From assembly GCF_008704395.1 (NCBI RefSeq), contig NZ_CP023695.1, positions 7,626,001 to 7,690,000 on the forward strand: 64,000 nucleotides of DNA. The letters are read 5' to 3'. Each line of letters starts with the position of its first letter. Within the stretch, counting starts at the first letter, position 1. The notes beneath the pieces were generated by a model, which saw only the letters and a list, made by a program, of their open reading frames with translations, searched no databases and was not told the DNA's origin. The DNA comes from Streptomyces alboniger. GTDB lineage: Bacteria > Actinomycetota > Actinomycetes > Streptomycetales > Streptomycetaceae. This document shows, one piece after another, positions 44,218-52,395 of this stretch. Made by a program: the position numbers and the translations under genes.

Positions 44218-44239
44218 TCATTTGTCAGACAGGCCCTAG

Positions 44240-44515
44240 TGGCGTGCAGCGTCTTCTCCCTGGAGCCGAAAGCGTCGAACAGGTCCAGGGCCGCCTGTCG
44301 GTCGTTCCCTTCGTCGTCCCACTGCAACAGGACGTGCAGCGGAATGGTGACCTGGCGGGCCTCCTCGAACATGGCGCGAGGGACGAAACTCCCGGCGAAC
44401 AGAACGGCGGCCGAGACGCGCGGCTCGACCACCGCCAGCCGGACCCCGATGCAGATCACTCCCCCGAGTACCCGACCGGGCCGCCGATCTCGGGCAGCGA
44501 CAGTTGTACGGGGCG
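44240..44515 (-). pseudogene. Main fragment of the split alpha/beta hydrolase gene
   Basis: Minus-strand sequence gives L-P-E-I-G-G-P-V-G-Y-S-G, then after a frameshift near 44456 A-V-V-E-P-R-V-S-A-A-V-L-F, then L-L-Q-W-D-D-E-G-N-D and L-F-D-A-F-G-S-R-E-K-T-L-H-A, ending at the CTAG duplication. This is the second half of a dienelactone-hydrolase-like protein. It is disrupted by the IS and also frameshifted. The N-terminal part, up to about 44640, is not recognisable. Confidence 0.55.
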
Positions 44516-44628
44516 CAGCGTTACGTGGGACGTGCTTGTCGTGCCGCTTGCGGTCTTATGGCGTTCCCCGTCCCTCCGGGCGTCCCGTGGCTCGGCGGGT
44601 GGCGACGAGCCCCATCCGAGGCGCAAGC

Positions 44629-45231
44629 TCATTGCCCTGTAACGGAATCCTCCAGCCGGTGAGGGGGGACTCCGGAGACGAAGGCGAGGATGTCGCAGGC
44701 CGCTTCGTGCAGGCTGTCGAAGTGGCGATGCTCGCCGTCCACCGCTCCGGGGGAGTTGACGCTCCATACCGTCATCCCGGCCCGCAGCCCTGACCGCACC
44801 CCGGAGGGGGCGTCCTCGATGACCAGTCAGTCCTTGGGCTGGGCACCGAGTCGTGCGGCGGCTCGCAGGTACGGCACCGGTGACGGCTTGCCTTGCTCCA
44901 CCGCGGCCGCGTCCGCCACGACCTCCGGGACCGGCAAGTCCGTCCGTGCGAAGCGCCCACGCACCCGGTGCTCATAGTTCGACGTCACTAGCGCCCAGGT
45001 GGCGGTGCGGACGTCGTCGTCCTCCAGCTCGTGCTGTGCGGCCAGGCACTCCCCGGGATCGTGGTCCCGAGCGACCCGCGCGAAGGTCTCCACCGGCCTC
45101 GTCCGCAGCGCCACCCGGTAGACCTCGTCGGGGTCAAGGCCGTATCGCTCTGCCCACGTCCGCCAGACCAGGCGTTGATTGTCGACGGCATCGATCAACG
45201 TGCCGTCGACATCGAACAGGACATACGTCAT
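44629..45231 (-). pseudogene. HAD-family phosphatase with an in-frame TGA
   Basis: A 200-codon HAD hydrolase (F-D-V-D-G-T-L-I at the start gives the nucleophile Asp). Translation stops at a TGA at 44827-44829, in P-K-D-stop-L-V-I-E-D-A-P-S-G-V, where relatives read D-C-L-V-I-E-D-A; the frame then continues normally to a TGA at 44629-44631. A single TGC-to-TGA change explains this. The truncated product lacks the final metal-binding acidic motif. Start ATG at 45231; two copies of the 15-bp cluster palindrome are 31 bases upstream, so it probably belonged to the cluster's regulon. Confidence 0.7.
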
Positions 45232-45261
45232 CGCACCAGTTTTCCGATCTGAGCTACCTCT

Positions 45262-45294
45262 GGTACCAGGAGTACCGTTGGTACCGCGAGTACC
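45262..45294. promoter_or_regulatory. Two copies of the cluster palindrome
   Basis: GGTACCAGGAGTACC (45262-45276) and GGTACCGCGAGTACC (45280-45294), 18 bases apart, lie just upstream of the HAD gene. Further GTAC half-sites follow to about 45320. They match the sites at 57.1 and 63.4 kb. Confidence 0.6.
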
Positions 45295-45404
45295 GTACGA
45301 TTTCTCGTACATGGTACGACTGGAGGCTGCCGGAAAAGTGTGTGTCCGTGACAGTCTCTAGTCAGTCGTCTGTCATCCGCGGTCGGGGCAAGGAGGAACG
45401 ACCG

Positions 45405-45463
45405 AATCCGAACGCGGAATGTCCAACGGGGTGTCTAGGAGCGACTGATTCCGTTTTCGGAAT
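45405..45463. promoter_or_regulatory. Pair of palindromes in a 43-bp duplication
   Basis: AATCCG-AACG-CGGAAT (45405-45420) and ATTCCG-TTTT-CGGAAT (45448-45463), each followed by TGTCC-AACGGGGTGT. They are 43 bases (about four helical turns) apart and about 250-310 bases upstream of the regulator gene. The rest of 45295-45715 has no supported gene. Confidence 0.55.
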
Positions 45464-45715
45464 GTCCAACGGGGTGTTGTCCCACGATTGATTACGTGAC
45501 ATTGAATGACTCCGAGTGCCGGCCTGACCAGCCCGCCCCCTGGAGTCAGCCGTGCGGGAGGCCACGGGCCCACGCAGCGACTGACCCAGCTCGTCTGATA
45601 CCGCTCGTCTCGACGCGCCGCCCTCGGGGCGGCATCCGGAGCGTGGCGCAGGCACATCTCGGAGCATTGCAGACCTGACTACCCATCCGCTGCACTCACT
45701 GCGTGAGGAGTCCCC

Positions 45716-46363
45716 ATGCAAGCGTTAGGTGTACTCGTCGTCGATCGCCACCCCGTGGTCAGGTACGCGCTGTCGTCACTGCTCGACACGAGAGTGGCGT
45801 GGACGGCGGAGGCCGCCACGAGTGACGAGGCGTGGAATGCCGTCACAACGTCCTGCCCGGGTGTCGTCGTACTCGAACTGGAACTGGACGGCGCGACCAG
45901 CGGTGCCGATCTCTGCCAACGGGTGAAGGCGATGGAGGACGCGCCCCGGGTCGTCGTCTTCACCGGAGACACCTCGCCCGGGGCCGTCGTCTCCGCCATA
46001 TCGGCGGGGGCCGACAGCTTCCTGCACAAGAGCGTGGGCAGTTCGGAACTCGTGGACGCGGTGGTGCGCACGTACAACGGCCAACGCATGTGGATACTTG
46101 GCAAGAACGAACGCGAACACGTGGACGTGCGCAGCGTCATGCCCGACGGGCTGCCCGCCATCACCCGCCGGGAAGAGCAGGTCCTGAGCCTCGTACTGCG
46201 CCGCTATACCAACGAGGAAATCGCCAGCGAACTCTCCCTGGCCTCCCAGACCATAAAGAATCAAGTCAGTAGCGCCCTGCGGAAACTGGGCGTCAGCGGC
46301 CGACGTGAACTGTTCCGTAAGTACTCCTCTCCGACCGGGGTGACCACCGGGGCCCGGGGTTGA
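45716..46363 (+). CDS. Atypical NarL/LuxR-type regulator
   Basis: A 215-residue protein with a receiver-like domain (1-120) and a C-terminal LuxR helix-turn-helix (I-T-R-R-E-E-Q-V-L ... N-E-E-I-A-S-E-L-S-L). The phospho-acceptor Asp is replaced by Glu (Glu54 in V-V-L-E-L-E-L), and only one of the two N-terminal acidic residues is left (V-V-D-R-H). The Lys is kept (L-H-K-S). It has no partner kinase, so it probably works without phosphorylation or senses a ligand. ATG with TGAGGAG upstream. Likely pathway-specific regulator of the cluster to its right and a candidate to bind the 15-bp palindrome. Confidence 0.82.
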   Translation: MQALGVLVVDRHPVVRYALSSLLDTRVAWTAEAATSDEAWNAVTTSCPGVVVLELELDGATSGADLCQRVKAMEDAPRVVVFTGDTSPGAVVSAISAGADSFLHKSVGSSELVDAVVRTYNGQRMWILGKNEREHVDVRSVMPDGLPAITRREEQVLSLVLRRYTNEEIASELSLASQTIKNQVSSALRKLGVSGRRELFRKYSSPTGVTTGARG

Positions 46364-46387
46364 CCATCCGGTCCCCGTCCGTGCACG

Positions 46388-47194
46388 TCATCGCGGTCCG
46401 CCCGGACGTTCCCGGACGAACTCACGCGCACCTGCCCGCGCGCCGGGGGAGTCGAGGATCCCCGACAGCAGCTCGCGGTGCGACCGGTACTCGTCCGCCA
46501 ACTCCCCGTCGCGCACCCGAGCGAGGACCCCCTTGCTCGCGAGGACGGCGTGGTCCGCATGCGCGGCGATCTTCTCCGCCAGCTCGCAGGCGGCCGTCAG
46601 CGCCGTCCCCGGGGCCACCACACGGTTGACAAGACCCAGCGCGAAGGCCCGCTGCGCATCGATCGGTTCGCCGGTCAGTGCCATCTCCATCGCCACGGCC
46701 GGCGCGATCGCGCGCGGCAGCCGCAGCAGTCCGCCGGCCGCGGCCACCAGCCCTCGGCGCAGCTCGGGCAGCCCGAACACCGCGTCGTCCGCCGCCACCA
46801 CCATGTCGCAGGCGAGCACCATCTCGAAACCACCGCCGACCGCCGCACCCTCCACGGCGGCGATCAGCGGCTTGCTCGGCGGCTGCTCCGTCAGACCGCC
46901 GAAGCCACGCCCCGGCAGGGAGGCGCGCTCCCCGCGGGCGAAGGCCCCGAGGTCCATGCCGGAGCAGAACGCCGGCGGGGTGCCGGTCAGGACGCCGAGA
47001 CGCAGCTCCGCTCGGGCATCCAGTTCCGTGAAGGCGGCGGCGAGCCGTTCGGCCATGGCGCGGGTCAGCGCGTTGCGTACGCGCGGCCGGTTCAGTTGGA
47101 TCACGAGCACGGGGCCGCGGCGCTCGACGAGCACGTCCGTGCCGCTCCCGCTGCCCGCTTCGGCCGGACGATCCTGCCCGAACTCTTCGCTCAT
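46388..47194 (-). CDS. Enoyl-CoA hydratase/isomerase family protein
   Basis: A 268-residue crotonase-fold enzyme. The oxyanion-hole segments are present (C-S-G-M-D-L-G-A-F; A-V-G-G-G-F-E-M) and the acidic residue of F-G-L-P-E-L-R-R-G fits a hydratase or isomerase. I choose the ATG at 47194, preceded by GGGTGG. A terminator separates it from the minus-strand genes upstream (47.4 kb onward), and half-sites of the cluster palindrome lie 88-117 bases upstream, so it has its own regulated promoter. It would act on CoA thioesters from the ketosynthase part of the cluster. Confidence 0.85.
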   Translation of the reverse strand: MSEEFGQDRPAEAGSGSGTDVLVERRGPVLVIQLNRPRVRNALTRAMAERLAAAFTELDARAELRLGVLTGTPPAFCSGMDLGAFARGERASLPGRGFGGLTEQPPSKPLIAAVEGAAVGGGFEMVLACDMVVAADDAVFGLPELRRGLVAAAGGLLRLPRAIAPAVAMEMALTGEPIDAQRAFALGLVNRVVAPGTALTAACELAEKIAAHADHAVLASKGVLARVRDGELADEYRSHRELLSGILDSPGARAGAREFVRERPGGPR

Positions 47195-47281
47195 TGCTTC
47201 TGCCCACCCTGAATCGGTGCACTTGACGGGGGTCGGAACCATCAGCGTAGTGACGGTTCCACCGGCTACCTACGCCCTGGA

Positions 47282-47311
47282 AGTACTCGTCCTGCGGCCC
47301 GTTCGAGTACC
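47282..47311. promoter_or_regulatory. Half-sites of the cluster palindrome
   Basis: AGTACT (47282-47287, in GGAAGTACTCG) and AGTACC (47306-47311, in TTCGAGTACC) are 24 bases apart, upstream of the enoyl-CoA hydratase. They are half-sites only, and weaker than the complete copies elsewhere. Confidence 0.35.
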
Positions 47312-47352
47312 CCCGATGCCTGTACGGGCAGGTTCGGGCACGCTCGGTGCGG

Positions 47353-47391
47353 CCGAGGCCGGGAGCGGCTGGTCGCCGCCCCCGGCCTCGG
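47353..47391 (-). terminator. Terminator of the long minus-strand operon
   Basis: CCGAGGCCGGG (47353-47363) and CCCGGCCTCGG (47381-47391) form an 11-bp stem just beyond the methyltransferase stop. Confidence 0.75.
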
Positions 47392-47411
47392 TCACGTCCG
47401 GCGCCGGACGG

Positions 47412-48221
47412 TCACTGCTTGCGGTAGACGGACACCGCGTCCCTGCTGTCGTAGTGGAAGGGCTCCTTGCGCCAGCCTCCCCAGCGGTCCTCCAGCGTCA
47501 GGCCGCCCAGCCGGGCCATCAGGTCCTGCTCCGAGGGCCACACGAACCGCATGGTCGCCGCGATGATGCGGTTGCCCTTCTCGCTCATGATGACGTCCGT
47601 GCGCTTGACCATCTGCGTCGTCGGGTCGACGTGGTTCATCTCGAACCAGGCGAGCCGCGGGTGCCCGGCCAGCCGGCCCGAGATACGGAACGGCTCGGTC
47701 ATCCCGTAGTCGTTCTGCCGCCCGCGCTGGTAGTACGTCATGTCCGGCACGATGTTCTGGACGACGAGCCGCCCGCCCGGCTTGAGCCGCTTGGCACTGT
47801 TGGCCAGGCAGCGGGCCTGCTCGTCCTGGTCGGGCAGGACGAACAGGGTGGCGAGGGCGATGAAGATGACGTCGTAGTCCTCCTTGACGTCGACATCGGC
47901 GAAGTTGCCCTCGAAGACCTCGATCCGGTCCCCGCCCGGCTTCTCCTTGAGCTTCAGCAGCATCTTCGGCGAGGCGTCGATACCGGCCACCCGCACGCCG
48001 CGCTGCGCGAGCGGCAGGGCTACGCGGCCCGTCCCGATCCCCAGCTCCAGGGCGGTGCCGCCCTTGGCGAGGCCCGCGAGGAAGTCCGCGGCCTCCTCGG
48101 CATCGTCCCGGCTGTCATCGGGGGTCCAGCTGTCCCAGATGTCGGCGTACCGGTCCCACTCCTCCGCCGCCTCTTCCTGCCACTGCTTGCTGGTCTTGCG
48201 ATCGGTGTGCGCATTGGACAT
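47412..48221 (-). CDS. SAM-dependent methyltransferase
   Basis: A 269-residue class I methyltransferase: motif I A-L-E-L-G-I-G-T-G-R-V-A (about 58-69), motif II V-A-G-I-D-A-S-P, and L-K-P-G-G-R-L-V-V-Q-N. The N-terminus is rich in acidic and Trp residues (W-D-R-Y-A-D-I-W-D-S-W-T). I choose the ATG at 48221; a GTG four codons earlier sits directly on the GGAAG ribosome site. It is the last gene of the minus-strand operon before a terminator, and probably tailors the product by O- or N-methylation. Confidence 0.83.
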   Translation of the reverse strand: MSNAHTDRKTSKQWQEEAAEEWDRYADIWDSWTPDDSRDDAEEAADFLAGLAKGGTALELGIGTGRVALPLAQRGVRVAGIDASPKMLLKLKEKPGGDRIEVFEGNFADVDVKEDYDVIFIALATLFVLPDQDEQARCLANSAKRLKPGGRLVVQNIVPDMTYYQRGRQNDYGMTEPFRISGRLAGHPRLAWFEMNHVDPTTQMVKRTDVIMSEKGNRIIAATMRFVWPSEQDLMARLGGLTLEDRWGGWRKEPFHYDSRDAVSVYRKQ

Positions 48222-48281
48222 GTCGTCACTCACCTTCCATCACGTGGAGAAAACGCGTTGCCGTCCCGTGGCCCTGACGAG

Positions 48282-49628
48282 TCATCCCATGGCCTTGGCG
48301 AACCCGGACTCGGGGCGCCGACCCGACTTCACATCGGTGAGCGCGCCGTCGAGCGCATCGGCTATCTCCGCCACGTCGTCCTCGGTGATGACCAGCGGCG
48401 GCATGAGCATCAGATTCGGTACGACACGCAGGCTGGAGCTGAGCACGCCTCGGCTCTCCAAGGTCATGCGCAGCTGGTTCACCTTGCCCGGGGACCACGA
48501 CGGACCGCCGGGCTCGCCGAGCTCCAGGCCGCAGAACAGGCCGAGAGCGCGGAAGGCCCTCAGCTCGGGGTGCTGGGCCTGGAGCTTGCCCAGGGCGGAG
48601 AGGAGATCAGCCTCACGGCGGCGTACGTTCTCCAGCACGCCGTCCTCGGTGAGCGCCCCGATCACCGCGAGCGCCGCCGCAGCGGCCACCGCGTGGCCGT
48701 CGTTGGTCGAGCCGACGCTGAGCGCGGTGTCGCCCGTGGTGCGCTCGTGCAGCTGCTCGTAGAGGCGGTCGTGGATGGCGACGGCCGACATCGGCACGTA
48801 CCCCGAGGTGATGCCCTTGCCCAGGGTGATGATGTCGGGGGTGACATCGGGCAGTTGGCCGGCGCGGGTGAAGTCGCCGACCCGGCCCATGCCGGTGACG
48901 ACCTCGTCGAAGATCAGATGGATGTCGTGCTGACGGCAGAACCGGCCCAGGGAGCCGAGGTACTCGGGGGACAGGATGTGGCCGCCCTCGCCGACGACGG
49001 GCTCCACGATCACCGCGGTCACCCGCTCGGGGCCGAACTCGGTGATCAGCCGTTCCATGTCGCTGACGCCCTGCGTCGCGCCCGCCGAGAACGGGCCGGG
49101 AGCGTGGTGCACCTCGGGGAGCATCGGCCCGGTCTGGTGGTGCAGGTAGGGGACACCGGTCACCATGCCGGCGCCCGGCCCCTGCCCGTGGAAGCCGTCC
49201 CACATGGCGAACACGGCCATGCGCTCGGGCTGCCCGGCCCGCAGCCGCAGGAAGCGCGACAGCTGGAGGGCCATCTCCACCGCCTGGGCCCCGTTGCTGG
49301 CGAACCGGACGTGGTTGATGCCCTCGGGCAGATGACGGACGAGGGCCTCGGCGCAGTCCACGGTGACCTGCGCGGGACGTCCGTAGCCGTAGCTGTTGGC
49401 GAACGGCAGCCGGTCCACCTGCTGCTTGATGGCCTCCTTGACGCGGGTGTTGCCGTAGCCGAGCGTCACGTTCCACAGCCCGGAGCGGCCGTCCAGGTAC
49501 CAGCGGCCACCGGAGTCACGGACGCGCACGCCGTCGCCCTCGGTGAGCAGGTCGTCGCGGGACAGCGCCTTGAGGTACGGGCGCGGCACGCCGCTGTTCC
49601 ACAGGGCGTAGTCGGCGGGGTCAATCAC
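48282..49628 (-). CDS. Class III PLP-dependent aminotransferase
   Basis: A 448-residue aminotransferase of the ornithine/beta-alanine/DAPA group. The cofactor Asp is in F-D-E-V-V-T-G-M-G-R and the Schiff-base Lys in L-G-K-G-I-T-S-G-Y. These enzymes transfer omega- or beta-amino groups, so it may put an amino group onto an aldehyde or keto intermediate of the pathway. GTG start with AAAGGGA seven bases upstream. A three-unit 18-bp repeat occupies the leader between it and the amidohydrolase gene. Confidence 0.88.
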   Translation of the reverse strand: MIDPADYALWNSGVPRPYLKALSRDDLLTEGDGVRVRDSGGRWYLDGRSGLWNVTLGYGNTRVKEAIKQQVDRLPFANSYGYGRPAQVTVDCAEALVRHLPEGINHVRFASNGAQAVEMALQLSRFLRLRAGQPERMAVFAMWDGFHGQGPGAGMVTGVPYLHHQTGPMLPEVHHAPGPFSAGATQGVSDMERLITEFGPERVTAVIVEPVVGEGGHILSPEYLGSLGRFCRQHDIHLIFDEVVTGMGRVGDFTRAGQLPDVTPDIITLGKGITSGYVPMSAVAIHDRLYEQLHERTTGDTALSVGSTNDGHAVAAAAALAVIGALTEDGVLENVRRREADLLSALGKLQAQHPELRAFRALGLFCGLELGEPGGPSWSPGKVNQLRMTLESRGVLSSSLRVVPNLMLMPPLVITEDDVAEIADALDGALTDVKSGRRPESGFAKAMG

Positions 49629-49640
49629 GATGGGTCCCTT

Positions 49641-49694
49641 TCTCTGCTGGATAGGTGCTCTCTGCTGATTACGTGCTCTCTGCTGGATACGTGC
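49641..49694. repeat. Three 18-bp tandem repeats
   Basis: TCTCTGCTGGATAGGTGC, TCTCTGCTGATTACGTGC and TCTCTGCTGGATACGTGC follow one another in the amidohydrolase-aminotransferase gap, directly upstream of the aminotransferase ribosome site. A variable-number repeat. Confidence 0.85.
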
Positions 49695-49724
49695 TGGTTC
49701 TGTGCTGGGGCGCGCGCACCGGCG

Positions 49725-50708
49725 TCAGCCGGGGCCGAGTCCGAGCAGGCGGGCCGCGTTGCCGTACAGCCAGAGGTCCGTGACCTCGTCGCCGAGATCC
49801 AGGGCGGCGACCTGCCGGGCGAGCGCGGCGACCGGATCGGCGTTGACCCAGGTCGCCGAGCCGAACAGGACCCGGTCGCGCAGCACCGTGGTGCCGTACA
49901 GGAGCAGGGATTCCCAGCCCGATCCGGGGCGGGCCATCCACTGCGGTCGGTGGGAGGAGATGTCGAGGTAGACGTGGCGGTGCCGCTGGGCGATGGAGAT
50001 CAGCTCAAGGGTCCAGGGCCAGGCGGCGTGCCCCGCGACGATCGGCAGGCCGGGGTGACGCAGGGCGATCCAGTCGACGTTGCGGGGATGGCACAACTCG
50101 GCCGCGTGCCGCGAGAAGTGGTGCCCGGTGTGCAGCCACAACGGCATGCCCAGCTCTCGTGCCCTGCGGTAGACCGGGTCGTACGCGGTGTCGCGCGGGT
50201 CGACGCCCTGCCAGAACGGGGTCACCGCGAAGCCGCGCATACCGAGAAGATGGCAGCGTTCCAGCTCGGCGACGGCACGGCCCGGGTCGGTCAGGTCAAT
50301 GCCCGCCCAGGCCCGGAGCCGGTCGGGCGCCTTGGCGGCGACGGCGGCGACCCGGCTGTTGACGTCGTCGCCGTCGGCGGTGGCGCCGCCGCAGCTCATC
50401 AGGATCTGGTGGACGACGCCGTTGTCGTCCATGGTCTTCAACAGCGCGTCGGAGTCGACGCGTTCGGGCTGACCCGACACGAGCAGGTCGACGGCACCGT
50501 CCTGGTCCCCGGCGTCTAGGCGGGCACGGAAGCGCGGGTAATCGGCGCCGAAGACCGCGGTCGCGTGCCGGCCGAAGGCGCGCAGGTACGCCGGCGCCAC
50601 CGCGCCGAGCCCGCGGAAGTACGTCCGCCAGCACTCGCGGTCCAGGGACAGCGCGCAGACGTCGACGACACGGTGCGCGGGGGCGGCCGGCTCAGCGGAT
50701 GCGGTCAC
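49725..50708 (-). CDS. Amidohydrolase family 2 protein
   Basis: A 327-residue TIM-barrel protein of the amidohydrolase-2 (ACMSD-like) group, which includes metal-dependent decarboxylases and hydrolases. Metal-site residues are suggested by W-L-H-T-G-H-H and I-V-A-G-H-A-A-W-P-W, but the usual N-terminal H-x-H is replaced by D-V-C-A-L, so metal binding may be altered. The GTG start overlaps the end of the ligase gene by 17 bases. It could hydrolyse or decarboxylate a pathway intermediate. Confidence 0.78.
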   Translation of the reverse strand: MTASAEPAAPAHRVVDVCALSLDRECWRTYFRGLGAVAPAYLRAFGRHATAVFGADYPRFRARLDAGDQDGAVDLLVSGQPERVDSDALLKTMDDNGVVHQILMSCGGATADGDDVNSRVAAVAAKAPDRLRAWAGIDLTDPGRAVAELERCHLLGMRGFAVTPFWQGVDPRDTAYDPVYRRARELGMPLWLHTGHHFSRHAAELCHPRNVDWIALRHPGLPIVAGHAAWPWTLELISIAQRHRHVYLDISSHRPQWMARPGSGWESLLLYGTTVLRDRVLFGSATWVNADPVAALARQVAALDLGDEVTDLWLYGNAARLLGLGPG

Positions 50709-52395
50709 GGGTGACCTCGATCCCGGCCGCCACGCGGTCCCAGGTGTCGGGGGTGACGCCCTGGGCGCGCAGCGTCTCCTTGCGGACCTTGCCCGTGTCC
50801 GTCACGGGAAGCTCGGACAGGACACGCAGATAGCGCGGCACCATGAAGTGCGCCATGCGAGGCCGCAGGTACCCGATGAACTCCTCCGGTTCGAAACGGG
50901 CCCCGGGCCGGAGCACGAGGGCGGCGAGTATCTCGTCCTCGGCGAAGTCGCTGGGCACCGCCACGGCGGCGGCGAACGCCACGGCGGGATGGCTCAGCAA
51001 CTCGGCTTCGACCTCCATCGAGGACACGTTCTCGCCGCGGCGCCGGATGGCGTCCTTGATGCGGTCCACGAAGAAGTAGTCGCCGCCGGGCTCACGCACC
51101 ACGGCGTCCCCGGTGCGGAACCAGCCGTGCCGCCATGCCCCCGCGGTGGCCTCCGGCATGGCGTGGTAGCCGTGGAACAGCGACCACGGCCGGTCGGCGC
51201 GCAGCACCAGCTCGCCCACGCTGCCGTCGGGTACGTCGATGCCGTTCGCGTCGACCACCCGGCACTGCACCCCCGGCCGCGGCCGCCCGCAGCTGCCCGT
51301 GCGCTGCGGATTGAGCGGTGACACCAGCGGCGCCGAGGTCTCGGACATGTTGAACCCGGTGTAGACGTCCACGCCGAAGCGGCGGCCGAAGTCCAGGGCC
51401 TGGCGCGTCAGCGGTATCACGCACGCGGCCCGCAGCGGGTGTTCGGCCTCGTCCGGCCGGGGGGCCAGACCGAGCAGGAAGTCGACCATGGCGCCGAGCA
51501 GGGTGCACATGGTCACCCCGTGGCGGCGCACCACGTCCCAGAACTCGCCGGTGCGGAAGTTCTCGGTGACGACGATCGAGCCCCCGAACAGGAGCATGCA
51601 GTAGGCGACTTCGGTACCGCCGCCGTGGCACAGCGGCAGGTTGAGCAGATACCGGTCGTCCTCGCCGATGTCGTCGTCGAGGAGCGCGGTCACCGTCGAG
51701 TAGTGATGGACGTAGGAGACCAGGACGCCCTTGGACGGGCCGGTGGTGCCCGAGGTGTAGATCACCGCCATGGTGTCCCAGGGCGCGACCGGCCGCTCGG
51801 GCGGGACGAAGTCCTCCGGCAGGCCCCGCAGCGCCGCGGGACCGTGCACGCGCGGGGCACCGGGCAGGGCGTCCGGCCAGGGCGCGTCCGGTCCGCCGCC
51901 GAGGACGACGACCTCCTGGAGGCGGCTGTCGCCGATGTGCTGGAGCCGCTCGACGAGCAGCGCGTGCACCACAAGGACCCGGGCCCCGGAGTTGTCCAGT
52001 ACGTGTTCCAGGAGCGCGCCCCGATAGGCGGTGTTGACAGGGACGTGGACGGCGCCGAGGAGATTGACGCCGTACCAGACGCGCAGCGCGTCCAGGCCGT
52101 TGGGCAGCCAGCACAGCACGGTGTCGCCCTGACGCACGCCCAGCCGGTACAGGGCGGCGGCGGTGGTGCGCGCGTCGTCGTAGGCCTGCCCGTACGTCCA
52201 GTGGGTGCCGTCCTCGAAGACGGCGTACACGCGGTCGGGATGGGCCTCGGCGCGGGCGGCGAGCAGCGCGCCCGTGACGCAGTGCTCGGCGTCCGGTACC
52301 CGTGCGTCCCCCGGCGGGAGGATCTCGACGAGGCGGTCGGCCGCCACGTCGAGATCCCGCGCCGCCGTGGCCGCTGACGTCGTGGGGCCCGTCAT
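50692..52395 (-). CDS. AMP-forming acyl-CoA ligase
   Basis: A 567-residue ANL-superfamily enzyme: core loop Y-T-S-G-T-T-G-P-S-K-G, A-N motif T-G-F-N-M-S-E-T, hinge W-F-R-T-G-D-A-V, and the C-terminal catalytic Lys in T-D-T-G-K-V-R-K. It activates a carboxylic acid as its CoA thioester. Best resemblance is to crotonobetaine/carnitine-CoA ligase relatives. ATG overlaps the stop of the SDR gene (ATGA). It may load the starter acid or an amino-containing acid for the ketosynthases. Confidence 0.88.
   Translation of the reverse strand: MTGPTTSAATAARDLDVAADRLVEILPPGDARVPDAEHCVTGALLAARAEAHPDRVYAVFEDGTHWTYGQAYDDARTTAAALYRLGVRQGDTVLCWLPNGLDALRVWYGVNLLGAVHVPVNTAYRGALLEHVLDNSGARVLVVHALLVERLQHIGDSRLQEVVVLGGGPDAPWPDALPGAPRVHGPAALRGLPEDFVPPERPVAPWDTMAVIYTSGTTGPSKGVLVSYVHHYSTVTALLDDDIGEDDRYLLNLPLCHGGGTEVAYCMLLFGGSIVVTENFRTGEFWDVVRRHGVTMCTLLGAMVDFLLGLAPRPDEAEHPLRAACVIPLTRQALDFGRRFGVDVYTGFNMSETSAPLVSPLNPQRTGSCGRPRPGVQCRVVDANGIDVPDGSVGELVLRADRPWSLFHGYHAMPEATAGAWRHGWFRTGDAVVREPGGDYFFVDRIKDAIRRRGENVSSMEVEAELLSHPAVAFAAAVAVPSDFAEDEILAALVLRPGARFEPEEFIGYLRPRMAHFMVPRYLRVLSELPVTDTGKVRKETLRAQGVTPDTWDRVAAGIEVTRDRIR

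Larger units (their letters stand above)
42568..44235. mobile_element. IS5-type element carrying a methyltransferase gene
   Basis: Terminal inverted repeats CGCCCGTCTGACAA (42568-42581) and TTGTCAGACAGGCC (44222-44235; complement GGCCTGTCTGACAA) match at 12 of 14 positions, and both are flanked by CTAG (42564-42567 and 44236-44239), the target duplication. Inside are a transposase of the IS5/IS427 kind and, on its left, a methyltransferase gene. A weaker copy of the end sequence, GCCGGTCTGATCATTGATC near 43308, is where a simple IS would start, so the element seems to have been extended. It interrupts a hydrolase gene whose pieces lie on both sides. Confidence 0.65.

Noticed and set aside
44827..44829. 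Selenocysteine codon in the HAD gene
   Set aside because: I see no convincing insertion hairpin directly after the TGA, and HAD phosphatases are not known selenoproteins. A nonsense mutation is simpler.
46533..50519. Very long plus-strand open frame (over 1,300 codons)
   Set aside because: It lies antisense to the enoyl-CoA hydratase, methyltransferase, aminotransferase and amidohydrolase genes. Its residues have no recognisable motif; it is a high-GC mirror frame.
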